A DNA stretch of 64,000 nucleotides from assembly GCA_932521035.1 (NCBI GenBank), contig OW051494.1, positions 8,914,001-8,978,000 on the forward strand. Direction: 5' to 3'. Position 1 is the stretch's first letter; every line of letters starts with the position of its first letter. A program made the translations under genes and the position numbers. Source of the DNA: Oscheius dolichura. Its lineage: Eukaryota > Nematoda > Chromadorea > Rhabditida > Rhabditidae. The notes beneath the pieces are model-generated. The model did no database searches, was not told the origin of the DNA, and was given only the letters and a program-made list of their open reading frames with translations. Positions 33,169 to 43,751 of this stretch are shown piece after piece.

Positions 33169-35523
33169 TTATGGACACGAATAAACAACTGACAGATGCG
33201 GGCTTGTTTGATATTTCCGCCAAATTTTACCTATACAGCTTATTTTCTTCAAATAATACTGTCGATATGGTATATAGTTGATAAAATAGCATAGAATAGC
33301 TATTGGGATGATCATTGCAGTGGCTAGGGCTAGACCACAAACAATATCTGAAAGCCAGAGATTGTCAAGTAGCCGCAACCGTAATTTCTAGACTTACCTC
33401 CTCTATGAGAATTCATTATAAATAAGCAGGCTATTGTAGGAATAATGATAATGATCAGTGTTCCCATAGCCACAATCATGGCCGTCAGACTCTTCAATAA
33501 GTTGATATGGTGCTTTCTTGTGGTTATAGAGAGAGAACTCGCTGTCTTCTTCAATGTTTTGTAGCTCAAATAACTGCAGCCGAAAATAACCACAGCTTGA
33601 ATAAAACAGGCGCCGAATACTCCCAAGGCGCAGACGATTGCCCATGGATTGCCCGACATTACTATGGCTACCACTTGTGGACTGTAGAGATTGGGAAATG
33701 TCATACTGTAGGTAGTCTCGTAGTAGTGTTTGACCTCGTTGGAATCTTGATAATGGATGGACAGATAGATAAAAGGAATGGGAAGGATATAGGAACAGAT
33801 GTACATGCTGGTGTTGGCCAAATATTGGACCGACTTTCGATTTTGAATATGATTTTCCGGTAGAAGACAGCACATACGGTAATAAAAAAGCGGCATGATG
33901 ATTGAGATCGCAGCTGACAAGGGAAGGATACATACTCGCGGAGACTTATTGAAATTTTTTTGACGTAGTTTTGTAGAGAAGTTTATGGCGATCAAGACAT
34001 GTTTTCGGGATTTTGCTCTAATGCCCCCGTTGTGGAGGAAAATGCAAAATAAGATTACGTTGCAAAGGAATTTTGGACTTGTCTATTTTCCATTCACCTT
34101 CTAAAAAGGTGAAGCGGTGGCTGAGTGGATAGTGCACTCGCCTGCAAAACTTTTGCCTTTTTTTCAACTTGGGTTCAATTCCTTCAAGGGGCCAAGTCAT
34201 TTTTGCAATGTTTTGGAGGTGATTGATACCGGTTGATCCCTCTGTAACCCTCAAAATCATGTTGGAGAGGAGAATACTGGGAGCTCCGAGAATGGCCAAA
34301 TTTTCACCGCAGAAGGGTATGAAAACACCTCCACAACCTTTTTTACGGCATGTAAAGATGGACGGAGTCAAAAATAGGTTCAATCACCCTCAAAACATTG
34401 CAAAAATGACTTGGCCCCTTGGAAGAATTGAATCCAAGAAAAAAAAGGCAAAATTTTTGGAGGCGAGTGCACTATCCACTCAGCCACCGCTTCACCTTTT
34501 TAGAAGGTGAATGGAAAATACACAAGTCCAAAATTCCTTTGCAATGTAACCTCATTTTGCGTTTTTCTCCACAACGGGGGCATTAGAGCAAAATCCCGAT
34601 AATATGTCTTGATCGCCGTAAAATTCTCTACAAAACTACGTCAAAAAAATTTCAATAAGTCTCCGCGAGTATGTATCCTTCCCTTGTGAAGAGGGAAATA
34701 ATAAAGGAAAAAAGCGAGAAATGTCTGGCGGACTGTGTCCGTGCATATTTTGGGAGTGGTCGGGGCCCTATATCTCGGTCATTTTTGGGAACCTAGAGGT
34801 AAGCTCAGCTTCGTTAGAACCGTCATAATGTGTACTCCACGGTGGTATTTAAATTTGGGAAATTGGCCTACAAATAGCCGAACTGAACCCTCAACCTTGG
34901 TAGAATCCCCGTGAACTGCCGTTAGGCAACACTGTCGAGACCACTTTTGCCTTTGCGGTCACAGTTCGGTCATTTGTGGTTTAATTTTTACAATTCGATG
35001 ACCAACATGGAGAACACATCATGACGGTTCTAATAAGCCTGATTTTAGGCATACATTCCCAGAAGTGCCCGAGATATAGGGTCAAACGCCCGACCACGTC
35101 CAAAAACGGTAGAAAACTCCCGGGTAAATCCGTCTTTCCTTGTCAAAAACCTACCAAGAAGCGAAGTAAACAGCAGTACAACCTGATGGTCAATTCCTAC
35201 TCCAAAATAAGCCAAAAGACCTTTTCCTTCTGCTGCAACGAATGGCAAATAAGGCAACACTGGACAAACGATCGTGACATTTATTTGGAATACTGTAGCC
35301 CTAAAACTCCCTACGTTACTTTTATTAGTTTTTCTTACGTTGTAAAATGTCCAATAAGTAGATGTTTAAAAGCTTTTGTGATAGAATTTGGAGAATGCTT
35401 CACAATGACGTAAATGGCTTGGAAATAGACAATAAGGGAAACAACACAGAGAGCATACAAACTGTTGAAATACCACCTCGGATCCGGGTCGAAATAGCGA
35501 TTAATCGAGAGATTTTGACTCAT
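33169..35523 (-). CDS. Srh-like 7TM chemoreceptor (array member 2), 341 aa
   Basis: Four exons in phase: 35523-35339, 35300-35155, 33913-33398 and 33347-33169. TM1 reads NSLYALCVVSLIVYFQAIYV and is followed by KHSPNSITKAFKHLLIGH. TM2 and the loop read CPVLPYLPFVAAEGKGLLAY. The middle has FYYRMCCLLPENH. Before TM6 comes LSITTRKHHINLLKSLTAMI, and after TM7 YIPYRQYYLKK. The PYLPF..G.GLL and PYR signatures match the Srh class of nematode chemosensory GPCRs, which sit in sensory cilia. It is paralogous to the gene at 36466-38013, with equal exon 1 and 2 lengths. Intron 2 (35154-33914) contains a 0.77-kb fold-back element whose left end abuts the 3' splice site. Confidence 0.8.
33917..34687. mobile_element. 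Fold-back element with tRNA-like arms
   Basis: Two near-perfect inverted arms of about 310 bp (33917-34227 and 34378-34687) surround a spacer of about 150 bp. The outer ends are ACAAGGGAAGGATACATACT and its inverse. Each arm carries a tRNA-like stretch with box A (TGGCTGAGTGG) and box B (GGGTTCAATTCC, changed to GGATTCAATTC in the right arm). Both arms also contain TAGTGCACTCGCCT. No open frame. It would form a long hairpin in the receptor's pre-mRNA. Confidence 0.8.
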
Positions 35524-35579
35524 GATGGAATAAGGTGAAATAGAGATAGAGTGGAGGGCGGCGAAAGGGAAGAGTAGGA

Positions 35580-35919
35580 AATGCCAACAGATGGCGGTTA
35601 TTCATAACTAGCACCTGATTTTGTGGTTAGTTTAAAATGGCGGGAAAGTTTGTGCGCACGTGAATTTTAGACGAGACCGTATCGAACGGGCCACAACCCG
35701 TACCACCGTACCAACGTCATCCACCGTGCCCACCGCGTCCATCGCACTACCGTACCACTGCCTCCATCGTGCCCACCGTTCAAAGGTCTCACAGTAAATT
35801 TTCATTGAAAATCGTGTACCTATCCAAATTAGAATAATTTTCTTCTTTGAAAAAAAAATGATCCCACAGCTGATAAAAAACGAGGGTGCCCGAAATTGGG
35901 CGTTGTACCCATGTATGAA
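35580..35919. other. Intergenic with ACCGT-rich tract
   Basis: 35698-35782 is built of diverged CGTACCACCGTACCAAC / CCACCGTGCCCACCG units. Nothing else recognised. Confidence 0.4.
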
Positions 35920-36440
35920 CTAATCTAATCCTTGCATTACAATAGTCTTTTACTAGAAATCGGCTAATTGATGGAATTAGAGTAATCTTCTTTGAAAAAA
36001 AGATTATTATAGAGCTTGAGAAAGGGATTATCCTCCGGCTCATCCTTTATTTGATCCGAAGGCTCACCCTTTTTCCCTTATAAGGAGCCCCATCCAATAG
36101 AAGCTCACAATTCTCACCAGCCCCTCTACTCGAAACATGATGGCCACCACAGCGTCAATTCCAATGCCCGCTCTTCAAACGACAAAGACGCTTCTTCTGA
36201 AGAAATTCTGCTTCTTACCAAGAAAAAGAAAACCACAAAAACGCCAGGAAGACGGAAGACGCCGAGGACCAACAGTGGAAAATGGAAACGGCCAGTCTCC
36301 AGTGTAGCCAATTCAGTAAATTCTTCTTATTCTATCATTCTTTCCTTGTTGTTTATTTCTTGTTAATTTCTATCTCCTTCTTACTTTGCCGCCCTTTTTC
36401 CTGGCTTACTGTAATAGCGCGCCAAAATGACCACCGTCTC
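35920..36440 (+). repeat. Segmental duplication, copy 1 (partner 41695-42195)
   Basis: About 500 bp, over 90% identical by eye, with a TATA-like TTATAAGGAGCCCCATCC, a small open frame and a T-rich 3' region in both copies. Confidence 0.8.
36137..36307 (+). CDS. Small basic protein frame in duplication copy 1
   Basis: ATG frame of 56 codons (MMATTASIPMPALQ..). In the partner copy a 5-bp difference after ATTCCAATGCC puts the downstream part in another frame (SNDKDASSEEILLLTKKKK..). That alternative frame is also open here without an ATG. One copy is frameshifted relative to the other, and I cannot tell which is ancestral. No family known. Confidence 0.3.
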   Translation: MMATTASIPMPALQTTKTLLLKKFCFLPRKRKPQKRQEDGRRRGPTVENGNGQSPV

Positions 36441-36465
36441 CTGCACACACTTCTTAGAATATTCA

Positions 36466-38013
36466 TTATGCAGTGCTAATTATTGTTAAATGTGGTGTTG
36501 TTTTATATTTGTTAATATTGAATACATAACGTATTCCCTTCATATAAAATTGACGATATGGCGTGTAATTGACGGTATAGGCAATTTCTGCTATTGGAAT
36601 GACAGCTGTTCCCAATACTATTAGAAAACACGCTATATCTGAAAGTAAATAGCCATTCTTTGTTTGTTTCCTGCCTGTTACCCGTTCTAGCAGAGTTGAA
36701 TAGAAATAAGGAAGCCAGCAGAGGAACAACGACGATTACAAGCAAACCGAGGGCCACAATCATGGCGGTCAGGCTCTTCAGCAGATTAATGTGGTGTTTT
36801 TTTGTTGTTATAGACAGAGAAGATGAGACCTTCTTTAAACTTTGATAACTAAAATAAGTGCACCCAAAAATAATAAGAGCTTGCAGAAAACAGGCCAGAA
36901 ATATGCCTATTCCGCAGACAATAGCCCACGGATTTGACGGTATAATGGCTGCCACTTGAGGACTGTAGAGATCAGGAAATGTCATACTGTAGGTAGTCTC
37001 GTAGTAGTGTTTGACCTCGTTGGAATCTTGATAATGGATAGACAGATAGATCGGAGGAATGGGAAGGATATAGGAACAGATGTACATGATGGAGTTGACC
37101 GAATAGTGGACACTCTTCCGGTTGACGAAATGGTTAGGGGGAAGGAGACATCGCATACGGTAGTAGAAGAGAGGCAGCACGACGGATAGAGCAGCTGAAA
37201 GGGAAGGAATTATTAGAAATTAGAAAATTCAGCTGTATAACCACGTTAATCATGAATCATTGAGATAACACATCTAAAAACTGGAAAAAAAACTTTTGAT
37301 CACGTACATGTTCATGATCACGTATATGTTCATGGTATACATCGGCAAAAATTTCTTCGTTCGCTTGTTCATGGTATACATCGGCAAAACGCCCAATTTC
37401 GGGCGTGCCCGTTTTTGGGCGTAGACGGGAGTGTCGGGTGTTTGTGTCCGTATCTCGGCTATTTCTTGGTCGATTTCAAAAATTCAAAGACCTAGTTGGA
37501 GAGCACACCAAGACGATTCTAATAAACCCAGTCACATCTCAAACACCCCGACAAAAAAATTTGTAGCTCCACAAACTTTGACGGAGGATATGTTGCGTCA
37601 CACGGCGCGCCCAAAAGGCGCTAATCTTCGAAAACTCACCGAGAACAGAAGTGAACAGCAGAACAATCTGATGATCCATTCCAACTCCCAAATAAGTCAG
37701 AAGGCCTTTTCCTTCCCCAGCAGTAAACGGTAAATAGATCAAAAGAGGGCAGAGTGTGGTACTTATCAATTCGAATCCAGTAGCCCTGAAAATGGTCCGT
37801 TTGTGGTCTTTTTATTAGTTTTTCTTACGTTGTCAGATGACCAACGAGAAGATATTTAAAATCGGTGGTGACAATTTTTGGAGAATGTCTTAAAATGACG
37901 TAAACGGCTTGAGCGTAGACGATGATGGAAATAACGGCAAGGGCAGTCAAACTGTTGAAATACCACCGCGGATTCGGGTCAAAATAAGGATTAATCGAGA
38001 GATTTTGACTCAT
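36466..38013 (-). CDS. Srh-like 7TM chemoreceptor (array member 3), 338 aa
   Basis: Four exons in phase: 38013-37829 (185 bp), 37785-37640 (146 bp), 37194-36682 and 36638-36466. It starts MSQNLSINPYFDPNPRWYFN, like member 2. TM segments are conserved, with LIYLPFTAGEGKGLLTYLGV, FYYRMRCLLPPNH, LSITTKKHHINLLKSLTAMI and YTPYRQFYMKGI after TM7. Predicted product is a chemosensory GPCR of the Srh type. Intron 2 (37639-37195) contains R1 copy b. No defect seen, and it is the best-preserved member of the array. Confidence 0.85.
37384..37622 (+). repeat. Dispersed repeat R1, copy b
   Basis: Closest to copy a. It lies in intron 2 of the third Srh-like gene. Confidence 0.75.
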
Positions 38014-38820
38014 AGAAGGGGAGCAGAGAGCAAAATGGAAGTAGAACTACCCGTGGAATAATGGCGGAATAGTTATTGGGCCGGGATTCTGTTCATGATC
38101 AACAGGTGCTTTTTTCACACTGCAATGATTTACTTGCTCTTTTTAATCTATGAGAGCCGAGGATATTGGAATAACACAAATTATATTATTGCATCGTTTC
38201 TAAGAAATCCGAAAAAAAGAGCAGCTGCAGAGATCATTTCAAATAAATCTATTCAAGGGAGCCCCCTCTCTCTTTCGTGATGAGAATCTGGGGCACAAAT
38301 GACCTTTGATGGGACCCTTGTGATCTATTGGGTACTATACTCCTCGTTTATTCCTTTAGAAGCCCAAGAAACGGAGAAACTTGAAGAAAGCCATCATGGG
38401 CAAACTCCCGGGCGCACCCCGTTTCCGAGCGCGCCGCGTTACGTAACATATCCTCTGTCGAAGTTTGTGGGGTTACAGATTTTTTTGTAGTGGTAGTTGA
38501 GTTGCCCTTAGGTTCCTTAGAATCATCTTGGCTGGCTCTCCAACTAGGTCTTTGAATATTTTTCCAAGACATGGCTGACACCTTGAACCTCAAATCACCG
38601 GCTAGTAACGGCTCAAACCATCTGGTGGCCGAAATATTTGGTCAAATTTTGTCCATTTCTGGTAAACGCGAATTCTGCTAACAAAAAACGGCAAAAAAAC
38701 GACAAAAATGGTCAAAAGCGAGAATAGAACGTCGAGATCATTCCGACAGCCAACTGGACTGAAGTGCGGTCCGCCTTCTATCTCCACAGCTGCCCGTTGG
38801 TCTCGTCTCTCCACTTCAAA
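38014..38820. other. Intergenic with R1 copy c
   Basis: Holds R1 copy c at 38395-38585 (minus orientation) and the 5' flank of the phosphatase. No other gene seen. Confidence 0.45.
38395..38585 (-). repeat. Dispersed repeat R1, copy c
   Basis: Inverse of the R1 core, diverged: ATATCCTCTGTCGAAGTTTG near 38447 and CTGGCTCTCCAACTAGGTCT near 38530. Confidence 0.65.
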
Positions 38821-40848
38821 ATGAGCAACGAGAGTGTCAGCTCCACCCCGACCGTCGACCATAATAATGCCAATGTCCATGTTGATGTGAAATATGTCGA
38901 ATATGCGGAGAAGAAAACCGAAGAAGTGAAGCAGAAAAGCGAGAAGAAGAAGATCCCCGAGGACCTCGACCTAGATGAATTCATTGCTACCGTACTCAAC
39001 GTCGGCACCCCCGGCTGTTCGCTGCAGGAGATGCTAAAACCGGAAACCATTATGACATTCTGCTCCATTGCTAGGTGGACATCGCTTCCTTCATTTTGTC
39101 GGTCAAGACGACCTGGCACGGTCTAGCCTTTGCCCATCCTATTAAACGCGCTCCAATGCTAACTATTCCACCTTTATGCAGTCTAAACTAGCTCTTTATA
39201 TCGCCGTACGGTTGAATAAACAGCAGGAAAATAATAAAAAGCGTGAGAAAATGACTAAACCCGTCAAAAACTAGTTTTCCCTATAAATTTCATCGCCGCG
39301 CGCTTACGCAGGCTCCCAATTTTTAGGATTATACGGGATTTTTGTGCTTTTCCAGAGAATCCTTCAAGGACCAGCCATTTATGCTCGAACTGGACGGGCC
39401 CGTCAAGATTTGCGGCGATACGCATGGCCAATATTCGGATGTGTTGCGCCTGTTGGATCGTGGCGGCTTCCCGCCCTGTTCCAGCTATCTCTTCCTCGGG
39501 GACTATGTCGATCGCGGCCATCAAAATCTTGAAGTTGTTCTACTTTTTATGGCTTACAAGGTGAATTTTGAGACTACAGATTTAATGGAATTTAGATCAA
39601 ATATCCGTATAATTTCTTCCTTCTGCGTGGAAATCACGAATGTCGATCCATTAATCGAGTCTATGGATTCTTCGAAGAATGCACAAGGCGCTATGATGCC
39701 CGTATTTGGACCATCTTTCAGGTACCGTTACAAGCTGACCAACCCTAATTGCGTCCATAATTACCGCATCCTCCACCCGTAAATTGTCGGCAGCGGCGGC
39801 AAGCGACGAGGTCTGGCGGACCCCAACCAGTATCGCTTCTCGGCCTTATGGCTAAGATCAAAGTGTAGTAATCGTTCTTATCGAATTAACCTTCGATATA
39901 TACCGCTATTGTGGTATACAAGGTTAACCGATTTTTGAGACCTGAAGTGGCAGCTGGCTTGCTAGCTCCTCTTCCTGGGTCGGCCCGGCGTTGCACTGCT
40001 GCTGGGAACGGCCCTCCCCCAAATGGGGGAAATAAAATGGACAGTGCAATGCGACGGAAACCTTGAACATTTGAAAGCAGCAGGCTGTTCTTGTCCAAAA
40101 GCTGTCTCTAACGCCGTTTTTGGCGTAGACGGGACTGTCGGGTGTTTGTGTCCGTATCTCGGCCATTTCTTTGTCGATTTCAAAAATTCAAAGACCTGGT
40201 TGGAGAGCACGTCAAGACGATTCTAAAGAACCCAGGCGCACCTCACCCGCCCCGACAAAACAAATCTATAGCCCCACAAACTGATCTCTCTTACATCTTG
40301 GGTGAAATGGGCACACAGATCAAACCCAAGGGTCCATTCTCCGTAATATGATCAATTACAATTTTCAGGACGTGTTTGCCCTGATGCCGTACGTGGCCCT
40401 GGTCGGCGGCCGTATTCTCTGCATGCATGGCGGTCTCTCGGAGGGTTTGAACAGTCTCCAACAGCTGCGTGAGGAGAAGAGACGGCCCCTCGACCTGCCC
40501 AATCCGTCCGTCCTGATGGATCTGCTCTGGGCTGATCCGGATCCGTTTGTCGATGGCTGGCTGCCGAATAGCCGGGGTGTTAGTGTCGTCTTTGGGAAGA
40601 ATCAAGTCTTCGAGAAGATCACCAAACTCGGCGTGGATCTAATCGTCCGAGCGCATCAGGTCGTCCAAGACGGCTATGAATTCTTCGCGGATCGACGGCT
40701 GGTGACCATTTTCTCAGCTCCTCACTATTGCGGACAGTTCAATAATAACGCGGCTATGCTGGTCGTCGATGCTGATAACATGTGCATGTTTCATGTATTG
40801 CAACCGCAGGAAAAGGACAAGCCCGTGAAGGTGATGATGAAAAGATGA
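38821..40848 (+). CDS. PP1-type Ser/Thr protein phosphatase, 354 aa
   Basis: Four exons in phase: 38821-39074, 39356-39560, 39596-39721 and 40369-40848. After an N-terminal extension of about 60 residues ([19 protein letters not shown]) the PPP catalytic domain is complete: ICGDTHGQY (GDxHG with Thr at x), [55 protein letters not shown] and [11 protein letters not shown]. All metal-binding Asp, His and Asn residues are present. It hydrolyses phospho-Ser/Thr. [11 protein letters not shown] (usually SAPNYCGEFDN) and GDTHG mark it as a divergent lineage, like the sperm-biased PP1 paralogs of worms. Intron 3 (39722-40368, 647 bp) contains a U2 snRNA gene and R1 copy d. Confidence 0.92.
39786..39831 (+). 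promoter_or_regulatory. U2 promoter with the same PSE-like element as SL RNA genes
   Basis: GTCGGCAG begins at 39786, exactly 46 bp before the U2 5' end. The 14-bp palindrome of the SL promoters is absent. Confidence 0.78.
39832..40016 (+). ncRNA. U2 spliceosomal snRNA gene, intronic
   Basis: It starts ATCGCTTCTCGGCC, then GGCTAAGATCAAAGTGTAGT with the branch-site recognition GTAGTA, then TTCTTATC. Stem II is AACCTT..AAGGTT, the Sm site is GATTTTTGAG, stem III is GAAG..CTTC around GCTGGCTTGCTAGC, and stem IV has CCCGGCGTTGCACTGCTGC then TGGGAACGGCC. This is the full U2 architecture in about 185 nt; the 3' end is placed after stem IV. U2 pairs with the intron branch point and, in nematodes, also serves trans-splicing. 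It lies within intron 3 of the phosphatase on the same strand, with its own promoter. Confidence 0.93.
40105..40300 (+). repeat. Dispersed repeat R1, copy d
   Basis: GTAGACGGGACTGTCGGGTG, then the R1 core. It lies in intron 3 of the phosphatase, downstream of U2. Confidence 0.75.
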
Positions 40849-41694
40849 GATGACTGCGATAGCGACAAGAAGAAAAGAAGAAGACGAGATATATGTATTC
40901 ATACAATCGCAATGGGGGTTATTTTTATCATATAAAACTGCTCATTGCTCCTAGATTTTGTTGTATTTAATTGTTTTTAGTGTTCGTTTACTGGATTTTC
41001 TGTGTTTCGAGTCGTCAATGGGTTAAATTGTGAAAATTGTAGGATTTTGGTCACTTTCTCGGTTGCTTCTACACTCAAAATGTAGCCCAAAAATTTCTCT
41101 ACAAAGCCTGGTGTCCCACTTAGAATTTAGCATGAAAATGCCCGAGATTTGGGCGCTCTGAACCAATTTTGTTCGATAAATGGTCGAAATCTGCCCACAG
41201 AGAGGGACAAGAACCGTCTTTGTCCTTTTCCAAGCATTTTTAAGGCGAAAATCAACCGCAGGATCAAGTAATTACCCTTTCAGTAAATATAAAGGGAAAA
41301 ACTACGTGAAATGGTAAAAAAAACGGATTGAAAAAGGCGCCAAACGCCTTGAAAAGTGATATTTGAACCCACCATCCTTTTGGAAGCCGAATACCCAGTC
41401 CCTCCTTTTCCAAATCGATGTTTGGTGGAATAGGAGTGGCGCCGGTGACTTGCCTAAAGCCACAACTCGTTGTATGCGCTTACGTAGCATATCCTCTTTC
41501 AAAATTTGTTGAGCTCCAGACTTTTGGGCGGTTGGAATATTCATTAGAATCGCCTTGACGTGCTCTCCAACTAGACCTTTGAATTTTTGAAATAGCCCAA
41601 GAAATGGCCGAGATACGAACACAAACACCCGAGACTCCCGTCTTCCCCAAAAAACGGGCGCCCACGAAATTTGGCGCTTTGCCCATGTGTGGAC
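40849..41694. other. 3' flank of phosphatase and R1 copy e
   Basis: No gene seen. R1 copy e at 41462-41685. Confidence 0.45.
41462..41685 (-). repeat. Dispersed repeat R1, copy e
   Basis: Inverse R1 core: CTTGACGTGCTCTCCAACTA near 41555 and GGCCGAGATACGAACACAAA near 41604. Confidence 0.7.
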
Positions 41695-42195
41695 TAGCCT
41701 AATCTTTGTGTTACAATAATCTTATTAGAAATCGGCAAATTGATGGAATTAGAGTAATCTTCTTTGAAAAAAAGATTATTATAGAGTTTGAGAAAGAGAT
41801 TATCCTCCGGCTCATCCTTTATTTGATCCGAAGGTTCACACTTTTTCCTTTATAAGGAGCCCCATCCAATAGAAGCTCACCCATCTCACCAGCCCCCCTA
41901 CTCGAAACCTGATGGTCATCACAGCTTCAATTCCAATGCCTTCAAACGACAAAGACGCTTCTTCTGAAGAAATCCTGCTTCTTACCAAGAAAAAGAAGAC
42001 CACAAGAACGCTAGGAAGACTGAAGACGCAGAGGACCAACAGTGGAAAATGGAAACGGCCAGTCGTCAGTGTACAACTGTAGCCAATTCACTAAATTCTT
42101 CTTATTCTATCATTCTTTCCTTGTTGTTTATTTCTTGTTAATTTCTATCTCCTTCTTACTTTACCGTCCTTTTTCCTGGCTTACTGTAAGGATGC
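41695..42195 (+). repeat. Segmental duplication, copy 2 (partner 35920-36440)
   Basis: Same orientation as copy 1, about 5.8 kb away, bracketing the third Srh-like gene and the phosphatase. It contains the small frame at 41910-42080. Confidence 0.8.
41910..42080 (+). CDS. Small Lys-rich protein frame in duplication copy 2
   Basis: An ATG frame of 56 codons (MVITASIPMPSNDKDASSEE, then ILLLTKKKKTTRT and a TAG). It has a TATA-like TTTATAAGGAGCC 60 bp upstream. It is frameshifted by five bases relative to copy 1. Unknown family. The conserved SSEEILLLTKKKK part in both copies favours this frame. Confidence 0.35.
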
Positions 42196-42302
42196 GCTAA
42201 CAAAACCGCACGTAAACAGCGGGTGAAACGGACGAAATTCGCTGAACAAAATTGAAAACAGACGATACTTCTTCTGTTAATTTATTTCAATAAGTGATCT
42301 CA

Positions 42303-42846
42303 TTAAAAAAGAAAATTCCTGTCGTCAATAAAAATCAAGTCTCCCAAATTCCCATTGGCATCGAACTTTCCCCGAATACTGGTCTTTCTTATGCCTTTAT
42401 CCGTTGTCAGGTACCAGGCAGCTAAGTCGTCGCCCGTAGCCTGTGCAGGAGTGATTGCTCTCACAAAATTTGACTTCATGCAATCCAAAATTCCCCGTAT
42501 GCCTAATATTATCATACATTAGAAGCGAACGCCTACCTTCCACGCCTGCATTAGAAACGAAGTTGCTATATTCACCAGTAGCCGGCTTCACATAGGAATA
42601 GGTGGTCCAGAGTTGCTTTGAAATTTTCTGAAAAGTCTTCGTATTAGGATATCCGTGGATTACTATAGTTGTTGTAGTAAAACTCACTTTTTCTACAGCT
42701 GAAAGCTCCGCGTCGTCAAAATTGTTTTCGGCCATCAAGCGATTAGCGGCTCTTCGAATAACTTCAACCCATTGTTGGGCTTCCGCCTTGTCCGCTGTCG
42801 CGGTGACGACAAGAAGAGAAGCAAGGAGAAGAGGAAGTCCCCACAT
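42303..42846 (-). CDS. Small secreted nematode protein, 149 aa
   Basis: Three exons in phase: 42846-42688, 42627-42537 and 42502-42303. The signal peptide is MWGLPLLLASLLVVTATADK. Then come a helical segment (WVEVIRRAANRLMAENNFDD), LWTTYSYVKPATGEY, and SNFVRAITPAQATGDDLAAW with GKFDANGNLGDLIFIDDRN. The helix-then-curved-sheet pattern with a GDDxAxW centre is reminiscent of NTF2-like folds, but that is a guess. A paralog lies 1.4 kb to the right on the same strand. Confidence 0.75.
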
Positions 42847-43215
42847 GGTCCACAATATCACAACGATTCAGACAGCCGCTTTTATACGCTTCCAGCTCGT
42901 AAAAAACGGGCGAATGGACAGAAAAGGGAGAATGCAGTCTGCTCGGAATAGTTACAATAGTCACAGGCTGGCTTTACGAGCTTGACTCCAGCTGTGAAAT
43001 TTTCCTCCCTTTCCCCCTACTGCACAAGGAATTGCAGTTTTATTGCAAATACGTGACAATCCGACTGGATCGAGGCTCTTTATGATCCATTTCTTGTGTC
43101 GGGAGTTTCGGGGCCTTCTTTTCAAGCAAATGATCACGGTTACTTGATTTCTAGTAGCGAAATTGAAAATTACGATTATTTGACAAGGCATTTACCAAAA
43201 AGGGCCAGAAACGTC

Positions 43216-43391
43216 TGACTATCGCATTTGAAACAGGGCTGCACGAGAAGTTCGACTCGAATTCGCTCTACTTCAAAATCGCAAAAACTCGAACTCGACT
43301 CGAATTTCGAGTACGACTTCCAAGCTCTACTTTTTTTCGGGAGGCTCCAGCTCGATCTCAAAAATGCCCTGCTCGTACAGCCCTGATTTAA
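43216..43391. repeat. Short inverted-end element with CTCGAA monomers
   Basis: It begins CAGGGCTGCACGAG and ends CTCGTACAGCCCTG (13 of 14 bp inverted). The inside is tandem CTCGAACTCGACTCGAAT-type units. The ends are of the same kind as the CGGGA elements at 3426 and 54782, but the inner monomer is different. Confidence 0.6.
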
Positions 43392-43751
43392 ACGGACTAT
43401 TACGAGTCTTGGTCCAACCGACCGTGAGTTATTTGGAGAGTAACCGCAAGGTTTCCTAGCATAGTATAGTGTAGCTACGCGCCTACAAGAGTCCTACAAG
43501 AGTCGTTGCGTTTCAGCGTATCAGATTAAATCCCCTGAACAAAACTGAAACGTTGCATGTAATTTTCCATTTTTACATGTCTATAATTTTTGAGTTTGTC
43601 CTTCATATTCAGCAAAAAATTCAGAGCACACTGAAGCTGACCTTGAAAAATGTAACTGATTCCTCCCATGCGACCAAGGCGTTCATAATTAAAGAAAATT
43701 TTCAATGCCGGATATTTATTTGGACTACATTTAATTTGTGATAAAATGTTA

